Source: Aphanizomenon flos-aquae FACHB-1287 (GTDB lineage: Bacteria > Cyanobacteriota > Cyanobacteriia > Cyanobacteriales > Nostocaceae). Taken from it: 64,000 bases of DNA. The notes beneath the pieces were generated by a model, which saw nothing but the letters and a program-made list of their open reading frames with translations, was not told the DNA's origin and made no database searches. The position numbers and the translations under genes were made by a program. Of this stretch, positions 1 to 8,381 are shown piece by piece; the stretch's first letter is position 1, and each line of letters starts with the position of its first letter. Where the stretch lies: the NCBI RefSeq assembly GCF_014698755.1, contig NZ_JACJTO010000025.1:1-64000 (forward strand), given 5' to 3'.

Positions 1-113
1 TTTGTCTTATATCAGTCGAATATGCTGCTGCCATATATATCTCAATTATTTTCTTTTTTTTCCATCTTTAAAGTTTACCATCTTTGTACCGCTTTTGATC
101 TCAAACTGCTGTA
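1..113 (-). mobile_element. IS630-type element end, interrupting cas12k (partial)
   Basis: The reverse strand from 113 down to 1 matches, almost base for base, the start of the IS630-like element at 59309. Shared parts are the terminal CAGCAGTTTGAGATCAAA, the following leader, and an ATG at 34-32 that begins a transposase with residues MAAAYSTDIRQ. The match starts at a TA dinucleotide (112-113), the usual IS630/mariner target, exactly where Cas12k homology stops. Only about 110 bp of the element is inside the window, so its integrity and the cas12k sequence beyond it cannot be judged. Confidence 0.8.
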
Positions 114-1399
114 ATTCTGGCTAGAGAGGAATTTTTGCGTTTGAGATGTGCCTGTTGTTTATCATTTAGATCACCTTTGGCTTTTGTCTGGGTGATGGTT
201 TTGGCAATTTCTTCGGCTTTTTCTTCTTTGACTAAGTTTGTTCCTTCCTCTGTCCACAGACGAGTATCTACACAACAATAAAGCTTTAAATGGTGAATAT
301 TCCAGGGTTCTCCTTTGCCTTCTTCTTCCTGCCAAGAGATACGACCACTACGCAGGGTAAATAAGGCACTAGAATGTTGATTTTTACTATTTTTCTTAAT
401 TTGTTGATCTTCTAGGAAACGTTGAAACCAGTGAAGTTGGCGAGAATCACAATAAATTTGAAAGGTATGCTCACTTAAACCATTAAATTTTACACATATC
501 CGCCCGAATTGATTTTTAGACCAAACTAAATCTTCGTTGGTTTCATAAGCGACTGGAAACGGCACTTGACTGGATTTTCTTAACAGAATGTTTTGCCAGA
601 ATTTCGCCTCTGTTTCATTTTCAGGGACGGTCTGAGTGGCATTAAAAAGAGTTTCTAATCTTATGGTGTCGGTTAAATCTCGTCCTTTGGGAATTCGAGC
701 CGCTAATTTTTCTGTAAGGCGTTGAATTTGGATTTCTACTTTGCGGCGACGTTGAGCAAATTTATCGGTGTTTTCTGCTTTATTGCTAATTTTACAGCCA
801 TTTTTGAGTAAATAACTAATGGCACAACGAGTTAAATTATCTTCTGTATTACTGTAAGTGTCGAATAGGTTTTTTGATAAATTACGTTCGCTATCTGAAG
901 TTGGAGATTTTTTCCCTTTTTTAGTCTTTTTACTTTTCGCTGGTTGAGTTTCAGCAGGATTTTGGGGAGCAAATTGAGCCAAAATTTCGGCAGATTTAGT
1001 CTGAAGTATATCCAAGGAGACTCCACTGGCTTCTACTAATTCAGTATCACTATTGAGCATTTCTAACCAGCGCAGTTTGCCGTCTAGTTGGGACTGAAAC
1101 CGCTTCATTAGGGCAAACCAGGATTTATAAATATAGTTTACTGATGCTGTGGCACTGGTGTAAAACCTTGCAGGTTGCCCCATGAAGCGCGGATCATTTT
1201 TCAAGGGTTCACACAGTTCTTTGACTATACCTGTGGGGTGTTTACCTTTTTGTCGCCATGTTTCAAATTCTGGGTGTTTACCAATTTGACTCAGTAGTTC
1301 GTTAATCAGTGGCGTGTTTTTCTCTACCATCAATTGCCATAGCTGTTGACGGGTAGTTTCACTGACTACTAAACGACACTGAATAGTGATTTGGCTCAT
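101..1399 (-). pseudogene. cas12k: Cas12k (type V-K CRISPR effector), 3' part cut off by an insertion
   Basis: This is the RNA-guided target-binding subunit of a type V-K CRISPR-associated transposon; family members bind DNA but do not cleave it. The N-terminus MSQITIQCRLVVSETTRQQL, the stretch KSWFALMKRFQSQLDGKLRW and the stretch SKNQHSSALFTLR are characteristic of Cas12k. Only about 428 of the usual roughly 640 residues are present. Homology ends at ...SSLARI near position 114, after which the frame reads IS630 sequence and stops at 101-103. The RuvC-like C-terminal third is therefore missing here. The rest may lie beyond the insertion outside the window. The gene diverges from cvkR across a 68-bp spacer. 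Confidence 0.9.
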
Positions 1400-1407
1400 A
1401 CTTAATA

Positions 1408-1437
1408 AACATATTTGTCTAATACTAACATATTTGT
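1408..1437. promoter_or_regulatory. Direct-repeat operator in the cas12k/cvkR divergent promoter
   Basis: Two exact copies of AACATATTTGT lie at 1408-1418 and 1427-1437, spaced 19 bp start to start (about two helical turns), between the divergent starts of cas12k (1399) and cvkR (1468). A TACAAT hexamer on the minus strand (1438-1443) could be the cas12k -10 box, which would place the repeats over the start of transcription. CvkR is known as a MerR-type repressor of type V-K systems, so these repeats are the natural operator candidate. That binding is inferred. Confidence 0.55.
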
Positions 1438-1467
1438 ATTGTAGCAGCTTTCTGTAAAATGTTTTTT

Positions 1468-1887
1468 ATGCAAGAAAAATTTTTCACAAGTAAGGAAGCG
1501 GCTCAAATTACAGGTTGTACTCTCCGCCAGATTCAGTATTGGCGAGAGAAGGGGATTGTTGTGCCTGTGATTGGTGATACGGGTACGGGACGCAGTATTT
1601 ATTACTCCAGGTCTAATCTGGTAGAACTGGCTGCTTTGGTATATTGGCTGTCTACGGGGATAAGTTTTGATATTGCCTGTGAAACCCTGAAACAACTGAA
1701 GGAACAAGAACCGGAGTTGTTTATTTCTGGTCAGGGGAGGCGGTTTATGTTGTTGTTATCACAGGATGATTCGCTTTCTTTGGTAGAGTTTGATAGGGAA
1801 AGAGCGATCGCATCCCTGGATGAAGGTAAAGCTGTGATTCCTGTATGGTTAGATGTTGTTTATGAAAAAATAAGTGAATTAATATGA
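1468..1887 (+). CDS. cvkR: CvkR, MerR-type repressor of the type V-K transposon
   Basis: This is a small MerR-family regulator. It has an N-terminal winged helix-turn-helix with the typical FTSKEAAQITGCTLRQIQYWREKG signature, then a beta-wing region (GRSIYYSRSNLVELA) and a short effector/dimer tail. CvkR represses cas12k in Nostocales V-K CAST systems and is encoded divergently from it, as here. The start is taken at the second ATG (1468, MQEKFFTS); an ATG at 1459 adds MFF and cannot be excluded. The stop overlaps the next start by four bases (ATGA), so cvkR and the cargo operon are probably co-transcribed. No damage is visible. Confidence 0.88.
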   Translation: MQEKFFTSKEAAQITGCTLRQIQYWREKGIVVPVIGDTGTGRSIYYSRSNLVELAALVYWLSTGISFDIACETLKQLKEQEPELFISGQGRRFMLLLSQDDSLSLVEFDRERAIASLDEGKAVIPVWLDVVYEKISELI

Positions 1888-3038
1888 GCAATAACCAAAA
1901 TGATAGTTATGCTAATCTTCCTGACGAACTTTTGGAAGATATTTTAGAAGATGCGCCCAAAATAGCCGATAAAATAAAACCACTATTTGAGGAATTACAG
2001 CAACAAAGAAAAACACTACATCAAACATTAGATGATAATAATTTAATTTGTAGAGTTGGTGATTTAGAAAATCCTCCAAGTCCTTCTGTTGCTGCGGTTG
2101 ATGGAGGACAAGCTATTGAAAAATCTATCGGTGCTGATACTTTAATTGCTGTTGCTGTTGGGGTTGAAGGTTTAGTAAGAGAGGATAAGCGAAGATGGAG
2201 TTCAGTTCAATATAAAAATTGGCAAGATGTACTTCCTCATAGTTCTGAAAGTAATCCTAAAGTAACTAGAGGGGCAATGACAGCTTTAGAATTATTAGTA
2301 ATTAGTAAAACTCCTCATGATGTAGTAATTGCAGATGGTTCTCATCAAACACCTGTAATTGGAATTAATAGTTTAACCAGTATGTCAAGTTTAGATGAGC
2401 CTCATTTTCAACAAGCAACATGGGACATAATTAATAAATTTGATGTTATAGATTCTCTCAAAAAAACTATGACAAATCCTAATGTTGTCTATATGGTTAA
2501 ATATGATTCTTCACAAGATATTGGTTTAAGTTTTTTGAAAAATTTTAATTTAAAACTTGATGATAAAACAATAATGACATTAATTTTAAAATCTGACGAG
2601 TTTACAAAACCTTTACCTGTGGGTCGAACTCCTAAGACACAAGAGGTTTGGAGTTCTCTAAATATTTCACTTTCTGATAAATTTGATTTTTATGGACAAA
2701 GAGATAATATTAAAGAGGAATTAAATAAAGCTATTGTTTTACCTAAAAGTCACAAAATATACTTTACGTACTATAAACCTTATCAGTGGTCTCCTGCTTA
2801 TAGAATAGAAATCAAGGAAAACTGTGCTAAATCAGAAATTGAGCTTGCTAAAGTATTAAAAGCTGTTAAAGAGCAAGTTGTTTCTACTGAAATCAAAGAG
2901 CCTTACCCCCAGTATTTAGCTGATATGATGGCTAAAAGTATTAGTGGAGGTTTAGAAGCACTACGAGCGGTGGTACAATATCAATTTAGTGATAACCCTG
3001 ATTTTCTTCAGCTACTTACCCAATCTTACAGGACTTAA
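1884..3038 (+). CDS. NurA-domain nuclease (CAST cargo)
   Basis: This is a 384-residue protein of the NurA type, a family of Mn-dependent 5' nucleases that work with the HerA translocase in end resection or phage defence. Visible signatures are the motif VAAVDGGQAIEKSIGAD (catalytic-type Asp near residue 73), a second acidic motif VVIADGSH (Asp near 151), and a C-terminal YPQYLADMMAKSISGG. It overlaps cvkR by ATGA and is followed 19 bp later by a HerA ATPase gene with an AGGAGA ribosome site, which strongly supports the NurA call. The pairing suggests a defence or DNA-processing module carried by the transposon. The exact substrate is unknown. Confidence 0.8.
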   Translation: MSNNQNDSYANLPDELLEDILEDAPKIADKIKPLFEELQQQRKTLHQTLDDNNLICRVGDLENPPSPSVAAVDGGQAIEKSIGADTLIAVAVGVEGLVREDKRRWSSVQYKNWQDVLPHSSESNPKVTRGAMTALELLVISKTPHDVVIADGSHQTPVIGINSLTSMSSLDEPHFQQATWDIINKFDVIDSLKKTMTNPNVVYMVKYDSSQDIGLSFLKNFNLKLDDKTIMTLILKSDEFTKPLPVGRTPKTQEVWSSLNISLSDKFDFYGQRDNIKEELNKAIVLPKSHKIYFTYYKPYQWSPAYRIEIKENCAKSEIELAKVLKAVKEQVVSTEIKEPYPQYLADMMAKSISGGLEALRAVVQYQFSDNPDFLQLLTQSYRT

Positions 3039-3057
3039 TTAATACTTAGGAGAAACT

Positions 3058-4878
3058 ATGGATTTGCTTGATTTACTCAATAACCAATCAGATGAATTTA
3101 ATATTGGTAGTGTTGGTTCGCCAAGTAATACAACAGAAATTCTGATTGACATTAATCAGAAAAGCGAAAAAAAGAGAAATTTAGGACAATTAGTATATCT
3201 TATTCAACCACAAGAACAAGAAAAATTAGTCGTTATTGGACAAATTAGTGAAATAGAAACTAAAAATCGTTGGCATGAAGATTTAACCTTTAGAGGGATC
3301 ATCAAACGTAGAGGTTCACTACCTCATTTAAGTGAAAAAGCTGATGTAAGAACAGCTAAGTTGAATGTACAGGCTTGTTTTAGTATTGCACCAGATGGCA
3401 AAATTAGCGAAGGAATATTAGGAACATCTCCAGCTACAGGTACTCCAATTTTTTCTGTTCGAGATGAAATTTTAGATAACCTTTTAGCACAGTATAAAAA
3501 TCAAATTATTTATTTAGGCCATGCTTATGCTACTGATGTGAAAATGCCACTTTGGTTAAAGCATTTTGATAGAGATCCAAAAGATGCTAAAGATGATGAA
3601 AAAACAGGTGCAGGAGAGGCTTATCATATAGGTGTTTTTGGTAAAAGTGGATCAGGAAAATCTGGTTTAGCAGCTTATATGTTGTTAGGATATGCTAGAC
3701 ATAAAAATATGGGAATGATTTTTATTGATCCTCAAAATCAATTTGCAAGTGATAAAGATTTACCCTTGAAATTGCATGATTCTTTAAAAAAATTAGGTAG
3801 AAAGGTTGAAGTTTATAGTCTAACTAATCAAATTAGACTAGGAACAGAAAGTAATGCTGTAAGCCTTTTTTCTTCTATTTTATTGAAAGCGGATTTTTAT
3901 GCAAATATAGGTGTTAAATTTAAAGAAAATCAAAAGGATGCAGCTGAAAGAGTTAAAATAATTATAGCCAATATTTTATCTCAATCAAAAACAGAGTTAA
4001 AAAAAGCTCCTGATGATTTACTTATTCAGTTAATTCAATCACTTAGAAATGATAGTGTTGCTTTGGAAAGAATTTATTCAAGTAAAGAATCAAGAAAACG
4101 TTTAGAAAATACTCTTGATGATATTATGAATAATTCTCTGGAACTTAAAAGAATTAAAGAAGAAATATGGCAGCCTGTATTAGATTTATTTCTTGAAAAA
4201 GATAGTAAAGGTAATCATAGGACTTCATTATGGTATATTGTTCAAAAATCTGTTACAGATGAACAAAAACCGATTGTTTTTTTAGATATTCAAGGAAAAG
4301 GTGCAACTTTTGCAGAGAATGATGAAATCAAGGCACTCATTTTAAAAGAAATTAGTATTACTTTAAAAGTAGCTGGTGAAAAAGCTTTTAATCAAGATAA
4401 AAAATTAAATTGCTTAATTTGTCTTGATGAAGCTCATAGATTTGTTAAATCTTCTTTTGGTAGTGATGATAATACCGAAATGTCTAATTTAACAAGAGCT
4501 TTTGTTGATGGTGTAAGAACAACCAGAAAGTATGGATTAGGTTATATGTTTATCACTCAAACTATAGCATCTTTACATAAGGAAATAGTTCAACAATTAA
4601 GACTTTATGCTTTTGGATATGGTCTAACTTCTGGAAGTGAATACAGACAAATTGAAGAATTAGTAAGCGATAAACAGGCTTTGAGCTTATATAAATCATT
4701 TGTTGATCCTCAAAGTAATAAACAATATCCTTTCATGTTTCTCGGTCCTATTTCTCCTTTGTCTTTTACAGGCTCGCCTTTATTCATTCAAATGTTTACA
4801 GAATTTAATCAATTCAAAGAAGCTAATAAATTAGTAGAACAATCTCAGGGTAATTTACTTAATCAAAACACACTTTAA
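3058..4878 (+). CDS. HerA-type hexameric ATPase/translocase (CAST cargo)
   Basis: This is a 606-residue FtsK/HerA-superfamily ATPase. It has an N-terminal beta-barrel (HAS-barrel-like) region, a Walker A motif GKSGSGKS at about residues 195-202, a Walker B motif LICLDEAHRF at about 453-462 with the catalytic Glu, and an arginine-rich VRTTRKYGLGYMFITQT sensor-like segment. HerA rings pump DNA and activate NurA in archaea and in bacterial anti-phage systems. The start is supported by AGGAGA just upstream. The next gene begins two bases after its stop. No frame damage is visible, unlike the transposition genes nearby. Confidence 0.85.
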   Translation: MDLLDLLNNQSDEFNIGSVGSPSNTTEILIDINQKSEKKRNLGQLVYLIQPQEQEKLVVIGQISEIETKNRWHEDLTFRGIIKRRGSLPHLSEKADVRTAKLNVQACFSIAPDGKISEGILGTSPATGTPIFSVRDEILDNLLAQYKNQIIYLGHAYATDVKMPLWLKHFDRDPKDAKDDEKTGAGEAYHIGVFGKSGSGKSGLAAYMLLGYARHKNMGMIFIDPQNQFASDKDLPLKLHDSLKKLGRKVEVYSLTNQIRLGTESNAVSLFSSILLKADFYANIGVKFKENQKDAAERVKIIIANILSQSKTELKKAPDDLLIQLIQSLRNDSVALERIYSSKESRKRLENTLDDIMNNSLELKRIKEEIWQPVLDLFLEKDSKGNHRTSLWYIVQKSVTDEQKPIVFLDIQGKGATFAENDEIKALILKEISITLKVAGEKAFNQDKKLNCLICLDEAHRFVKSSFGSDDNTEMSNLTRAFVDGVRTTRKYGLGYMFITQTIASLHKEIVQQLRLYAFGYGLTSGSEYRQIEELVSDKQALSLYKSFVDPQSNKQYPFMFLGPISPLSFTGSPLFIQMFTEFNQFKEANKLVEQSQGNLLNQNTL

Positions 4879-4880
4879 AC

Positions 4881-5939
4881 ATGAAGCCTAAACAATTAAA
4901 TAGAATCAGAATAGAATTATTAGCAAAATTAGCAGAGTATGGCGTTGAATGGGATGTTGATTCAGAAAAGCTAATTGCTAATGACTTAAAACTAATGCAA
5001 AAACAATTAGCTCAACATACTAATTTAGGAGGACTAAAATATGAAAATAAATTCAAAGATTTTTTAGCTAAACCAGAAGAAATAGATATTCTTCAAGTTA
5101 ATCCTTATTTAGAAATGGTTGAAAATCAGAATCAAAGAGAACTTTGGAAGTATGCTACAACTTTCTGGTCAATTCCTGTTACAAATGGTTATGGTAGAAG
5201 AATACGTTTTCTAGTATTTGACGAACAGAATCATAAGTTAATTGGCATTTTTGGATTGAGTGATCCTGTTATCGGTTTAGGAATAAGAGATCAATATATT
5301 GGTTGGACAAAAGAACAAAAGTTACAAAGATTGTATAATTGTATGACTGCCTATATTTTAGGAGCAGTACCACCTTACAATTTAATTCTTGGCAGTAAAT
5401 TAATTGCTTTATGCTTAATGTTTCCAGAAGTTAGAGAAGTTTTTTATAATAAATACAAAGATAAAATATCTCTCATTTCTGGAGAAAATAAACAAGCTCA
5501 TCTTTTATACATAGATACTTTAGGAGCTTTTGGTAAATCTTCTATATATAATCGCTTGATGAATTGGAAATTTATTGGTTATACAAAAGGTCAAAGTCAT
5601 TTACATATAACAGCTAATGGAAGTTGGGAATTAATTAAACAAGTTGTTTCTGAAGATTTTTTTAATACCTATAAATTTGGACAAGGTCCCAATTGGAAAA
5701 TGAGAGTTTTAAAAGAGGGACTCAGAGAATTAGGATTTTCAGCAGATATGGTAAGTATTGGTTGGCAAAGGGGCTATTATAGTTGTCCATTAGCAGAAAA
5801 TTGGCAAGAATATCTTGTAGGAGAATCTGATATACCACAGTGGAAACCTTTTAAAAAAGATGATTTAATTGAGTATTGGAAAAATAGATGGATAATAACA
5901 AGATTAGAAAAATTAGACAATGCTTTAAAAGTAGATTAA
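4881..5939 (+). CDS. DUF4338 / DruA-like protein (CAST cargo)
   Basis: This is a 352-residue protein resembling DUF4338, the family that includes DruA of the Druantia anti-phage system. Characteristic pieces are LIGIFGLSDPVIGLGIRD, then YIGWTKEQK (about 120-147), YILGAVPPYNLILGSKLIAL (about 158-177), a GAFGKSSIYNRL motif and GYTKGQSHLHI. The function of the domain is not established. It sits two bases after the HerA gene, so the three genes probably make one system. No DruE-type helicase or other Druantia gene is present, so this is not a standard Druantia locus. Confidence 0.7.
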   Translation: MKPKQLNRIRIELLAKLAEYGVEWDVDSEKLIANDLKLMQKQLAQHTNLGGLKYENKFKDFLAKPEEIDILQVNPYLEMVENQNQRELWKYATTFWSIPVTNGYGRRIRFLVFDEQNHKLIGIFGLSDPVIGLGIRDQYIGWTKEQKLQRLYNCMTAYILGAVPPYNLILGSKLIALCLMFPEVREVFYNKYKDKISLISGENKQAHLLYIDTLGAFGKSSIYNRLMNWKFIGYTKGQSHLHITANGSWELIKQVVSEDFFNTYKFGQGPNWKMRVLKEGLRELGFSADMVSIGWQRGYYSCPLAENWQEYLVGESDIPQWKPFKKDDLIEYWKNRWIITRLEKLDNALKVD

Positions 5940-6058
5940 TATTATAAAAATATTTTATTTATCTTTATTAATCATAAAATAATAGAGTAATTATTTTATT
6001 TTCTATAACCTTTGTTAAAATTATCTAAAAATCACTCTAGTAAAATTATCTAAACCGC

Positions 6059-6880
6059 ATGACAGAACAAGAAAAAACTAATCATTATTTTGTTGACGAA
6101 GCAGGAGACTTAACATTTTTTGACAGAAAAGGCAGAATTATAGTAGGAGAACCAGGAGCATCTAAATTTTTTATGGTAGGTGTAGCCCAAATTTTTCAAC
6201 CATAACAAGTAACTTTAGAACTTGCAGAACTCAGAAAACAACTTTGTTCTAATCCACGCTTTAAAGACATTCCCTCAATGCAACCCTCAGCCAACAAAAC
6301 AGCAATTACCTTTCATGCAAAAGACGATCATCAAGATGTCAGAATGGAAGTATTTAAACTAATGCAAACTTTTGAAATTAAAATGTATATAGCTATCAGA
6401 TATAAAGCAGAATTAGCAGTAGCTACTCAAAAAACTTATGAAACTCTGAGCAAAAAGACAAATCAAGATGATATATATGATGATCTAGTCAAACGACTAT
6501 TTAAAGATAGATTACATAAAGCAAATATTAATCATATCGTTTTTGCTAGACGTGGTAAAACTGCACGGGAAGAAGCACTACAACAAGCTATTAATCAAGC
6601 AAAAAGAAATTTTGAAACAAAATGGAAAATATCTTCCGATAGTACAACTATTATTAAACCAGCTTACCCATCAGAGTATGCAGGGTTACAAGTTGTTGAT
6701 TACTATTTATGGGCTTTACAAAGATTATATGAACGTCATGAAGATAAATATTTTATTCCACTTGCTCAAAAATACAGGATGATTATGGATTTAGATGATC
6801 GGCGAAATAAGAACTATGGAGAGTGGTACACCGATTCTAACCCGCTATCATTGGATAAACTTAAATGGTTTGTGGGCTAG
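6059..6880 (+). pseudogene. DUF3800 protein with an in-frame stop
   Basis: The frame opens at ATG 6059 with HYFVDEAGDLTFF, the N-terminal acidic motif of DUF3800 (an RNase H-like fold common in mobile and defence loci). It stops at TAA 6203-6205 after 48 residues. The same frame then continues for 200 or more residues to 6880, including the C-terminal EYAGLQVVDYYLWALQRLYE motif. One base change (CAA to TAA) explains the break, so this is either a recent pseudogene or a sequencing error. An internal ATG at 6278 could give a truncated product lacking the first acidic motif. It follows the DUF4338 gene by 119 bp. Confidence 0.75.
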
Positions 6881-6933
6881 GTTTAAGTAGACAAGCCACT
6901 TAAACACACGGCATGAAGCCGACGTTCACCCAC
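6881..6933 (+). other. Structured remnant resembling an IS200/IS605 right end
   Basis: Immediately after the DUF3800 stop there is a stem GTTTAAGT/ACTTAAAC (6881-6888 with 6898-6905). It is followed by a second stem CGGC-ATGAA-GCCG (6909-6921) inside a GGCATGAAGCCG context. The latter recurs at the right ends of IS200/IS605 elements, where it forms part of the TnpB guide RNA scaffold. No tnpA or tnpB is present. The alternative is a simple terminator for the cargo operon. Confidence 0.35.
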
Positions 6934-7041
6934 AGTTATATTATATCATTGATATTAAAAACTTGCAAATAATGTAATGAATTAAAACCAATATTGTGGT
7001 TAATATGTACCATAAAATAGCAAGCGATCGCTCATGATATC

Positions 7042-7545
7042 CTAAATTTTCTTTTGATGTTGTACCATCTCCCCAAACGGCATAAAACACCTTTGACACC
7101 AACCATCAACCCACAACGCCGGAACTTTAAACCTAGCCCCACAATTAGGACATTCAGACAGCAAACTTAAATGATGATGCTGACACCCCTGAGTCACCTT
7201 AAACTGCCACTCAATCCGATGACAAGGCGACTCTATATAACAAGCAGCACAAAGCCGAATAGGTTCAAGATTCATTCCCACCCCAGCAGGTGGTAACATC
7301 TGCTCTAACCTATCAGCATCAACCCCCACAACCTTAGCCAAAGCCTCCAATTGTTGCCGATAAGGAGGGGGATTAAAACGAAACTTTTCCCATCTGGATA
7401 TCGCACCCCCAACCCCAGCAGCCTTACCTAAACCAGTAGTGGTTAAATCATTTGCCCGTCGAAAGCGTCCCAAAAAATGACTCAAACTTTCTCCCGGATA
7501 TGGTTCTACCTGAAACAACCAAGGATTAATTTCCCCAACTTCCAT
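7042..7545 (-). CDS. tniQ: TniQ, target-site adaptor of the V-K transposon
   Basis: At 167 residues it matches the short TniQ of type V-K systems, which bridges Cas12k to the TnsC filament. The N-terminus PWLFQVEPYPGESLSHFLGR is the TniQ signature. It is followed by a helix-turn-helix-like region (about 33-80) and Cys-rich zinc-finger motifs (CAACYIESPCH, CPNCGARF, CQRCF) towards the C-terminus. It is in frame and apparently intact. Its ATG overlaps the ancestral stop of tnsC by one base (7545), so it was translated with tnsC. It is probably the only intact Tns/Tni gene of this element. Confidence 0.92.
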   Translation of the reverse strand: MEVGEINPWLFQVEPYPGESLSHFLGRFRRANDLTTTGLGKAAGVGGAISRWEKFRFNPPPYRQQLEALAKVVGVDADRLEQMLPPAGVGMNLEPIRLCAACYIESPCHRIEWQFKVTQGCQHHHLSLLSECPNCGARFKVPALWVDGWCQRCFMPFGEMVQHQKKI

Positions 7546-8378
7546 TATTTATACTCCGCCGTTACTTCCTTGAGAGTTTCCAAATCAATCTTTGATAATC
7601 CCTTCTTTAAAGCCCGAATAGCCGACTAGAAAGAGAATCATATCCAGCAACCCAATATAACCCCCAGTTGCCTCACCCAAAGTCTTCAACATTGCCTTAC
7701 TAGAAAGATTAGAAGCAACAGGCAGTTTTAAAACTTGCTTTTCCCAAATCTCCACAGTGCGCTTAAAATCTTCCCCAGAAAACTTACCAAACCGATGACA
7801 GGCGCGAAAACGGTTATAAACCTGCTCATCTCGCTTGATTACAGCGTCTAATCGGTCAGTACCCACCAAAATCACCGCAATTTCCAATTTGTCAAAAATA
7901 TCCCGCACCTCCGCAAAAGTTTTTTAAAACGATCAGCTTCATCAATAATCAGCATTTCTACCCCACACCCTTTGAGAACCCGCAGCGTTCTATCTCTAAT
8001 CTCTGCCACCGTTCCCTTAGCCATTTGATACTTCAAATGCTCAATAATTGTGGCAAATAACTCCTTAGCACTACATTCTTGAGGTATTTGGATATAAGCA
8101 ACAGGCACAGTTGGCGGTTTTCCTGGTTCTTGTTTAGGTTTATGCCTGAGTCTGTAGGCATCACAACCCATAGTTTTACCCGTTCTTGACTCTCCTAGCA
8201 CCCTACCAGACTGCCGTGATTGTCGCTTACCATCTAACCAATCATGGAGCATTTTCACCTGTTCCAAGGGAATAAAACTCTTCCGATTCAATCGGTGAAT
8301 TTCTGCTTGTAATTTCTCATCATTAGGGAGAATATCACCTAATTCTTGAGCAACACTTTCGGCTTGTTGTGAAGTCAT
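7545..8378 (-). pseudogene. tnsC: TnsC AAA+ regulator, two frameshifts
   Basis: This is the AAA+ ATPase that forms the filament recruiting TnsB. The first frame (8378 to about 7926) carries Walker A GESRTGKT and Walker B MLIIDEADR. At a run of six T (six A on the coding strand, 7920-7925) homology jumps by -1 into the frame of MRDIFDKLEIAVILVGTDRLDAVIKRDEQV. A second one-base shift near 7621-7636 is needed to recover the C-terminus IRALKKGLSKIDLETLKEVTAEYK ending at TAA 7545-7547. Restored, it would be about 277 residues, the usual V-K size. Both shifts together make a functional protein unlikely unless they are sequencing errors. Confidence 0.88.
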
Positions 8379-8381
8379 GAT

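Noticed and set aside
832-1026. 64-codon open frame
   Set aside because: It lies inside cas12k in another frame and has no family resemblance.
1402-1707. 101-codon frame on the minus strand opposite cvkR
   Set aside because: It is antisense to cvkR; the cvkR strand has the clear MerR motif.
4881-5939. Assignment to a full Druantia system
   Set aside because: Only the DUF4338 domain is shared; the hallmark DruE helicase and other Dru genes are absent.
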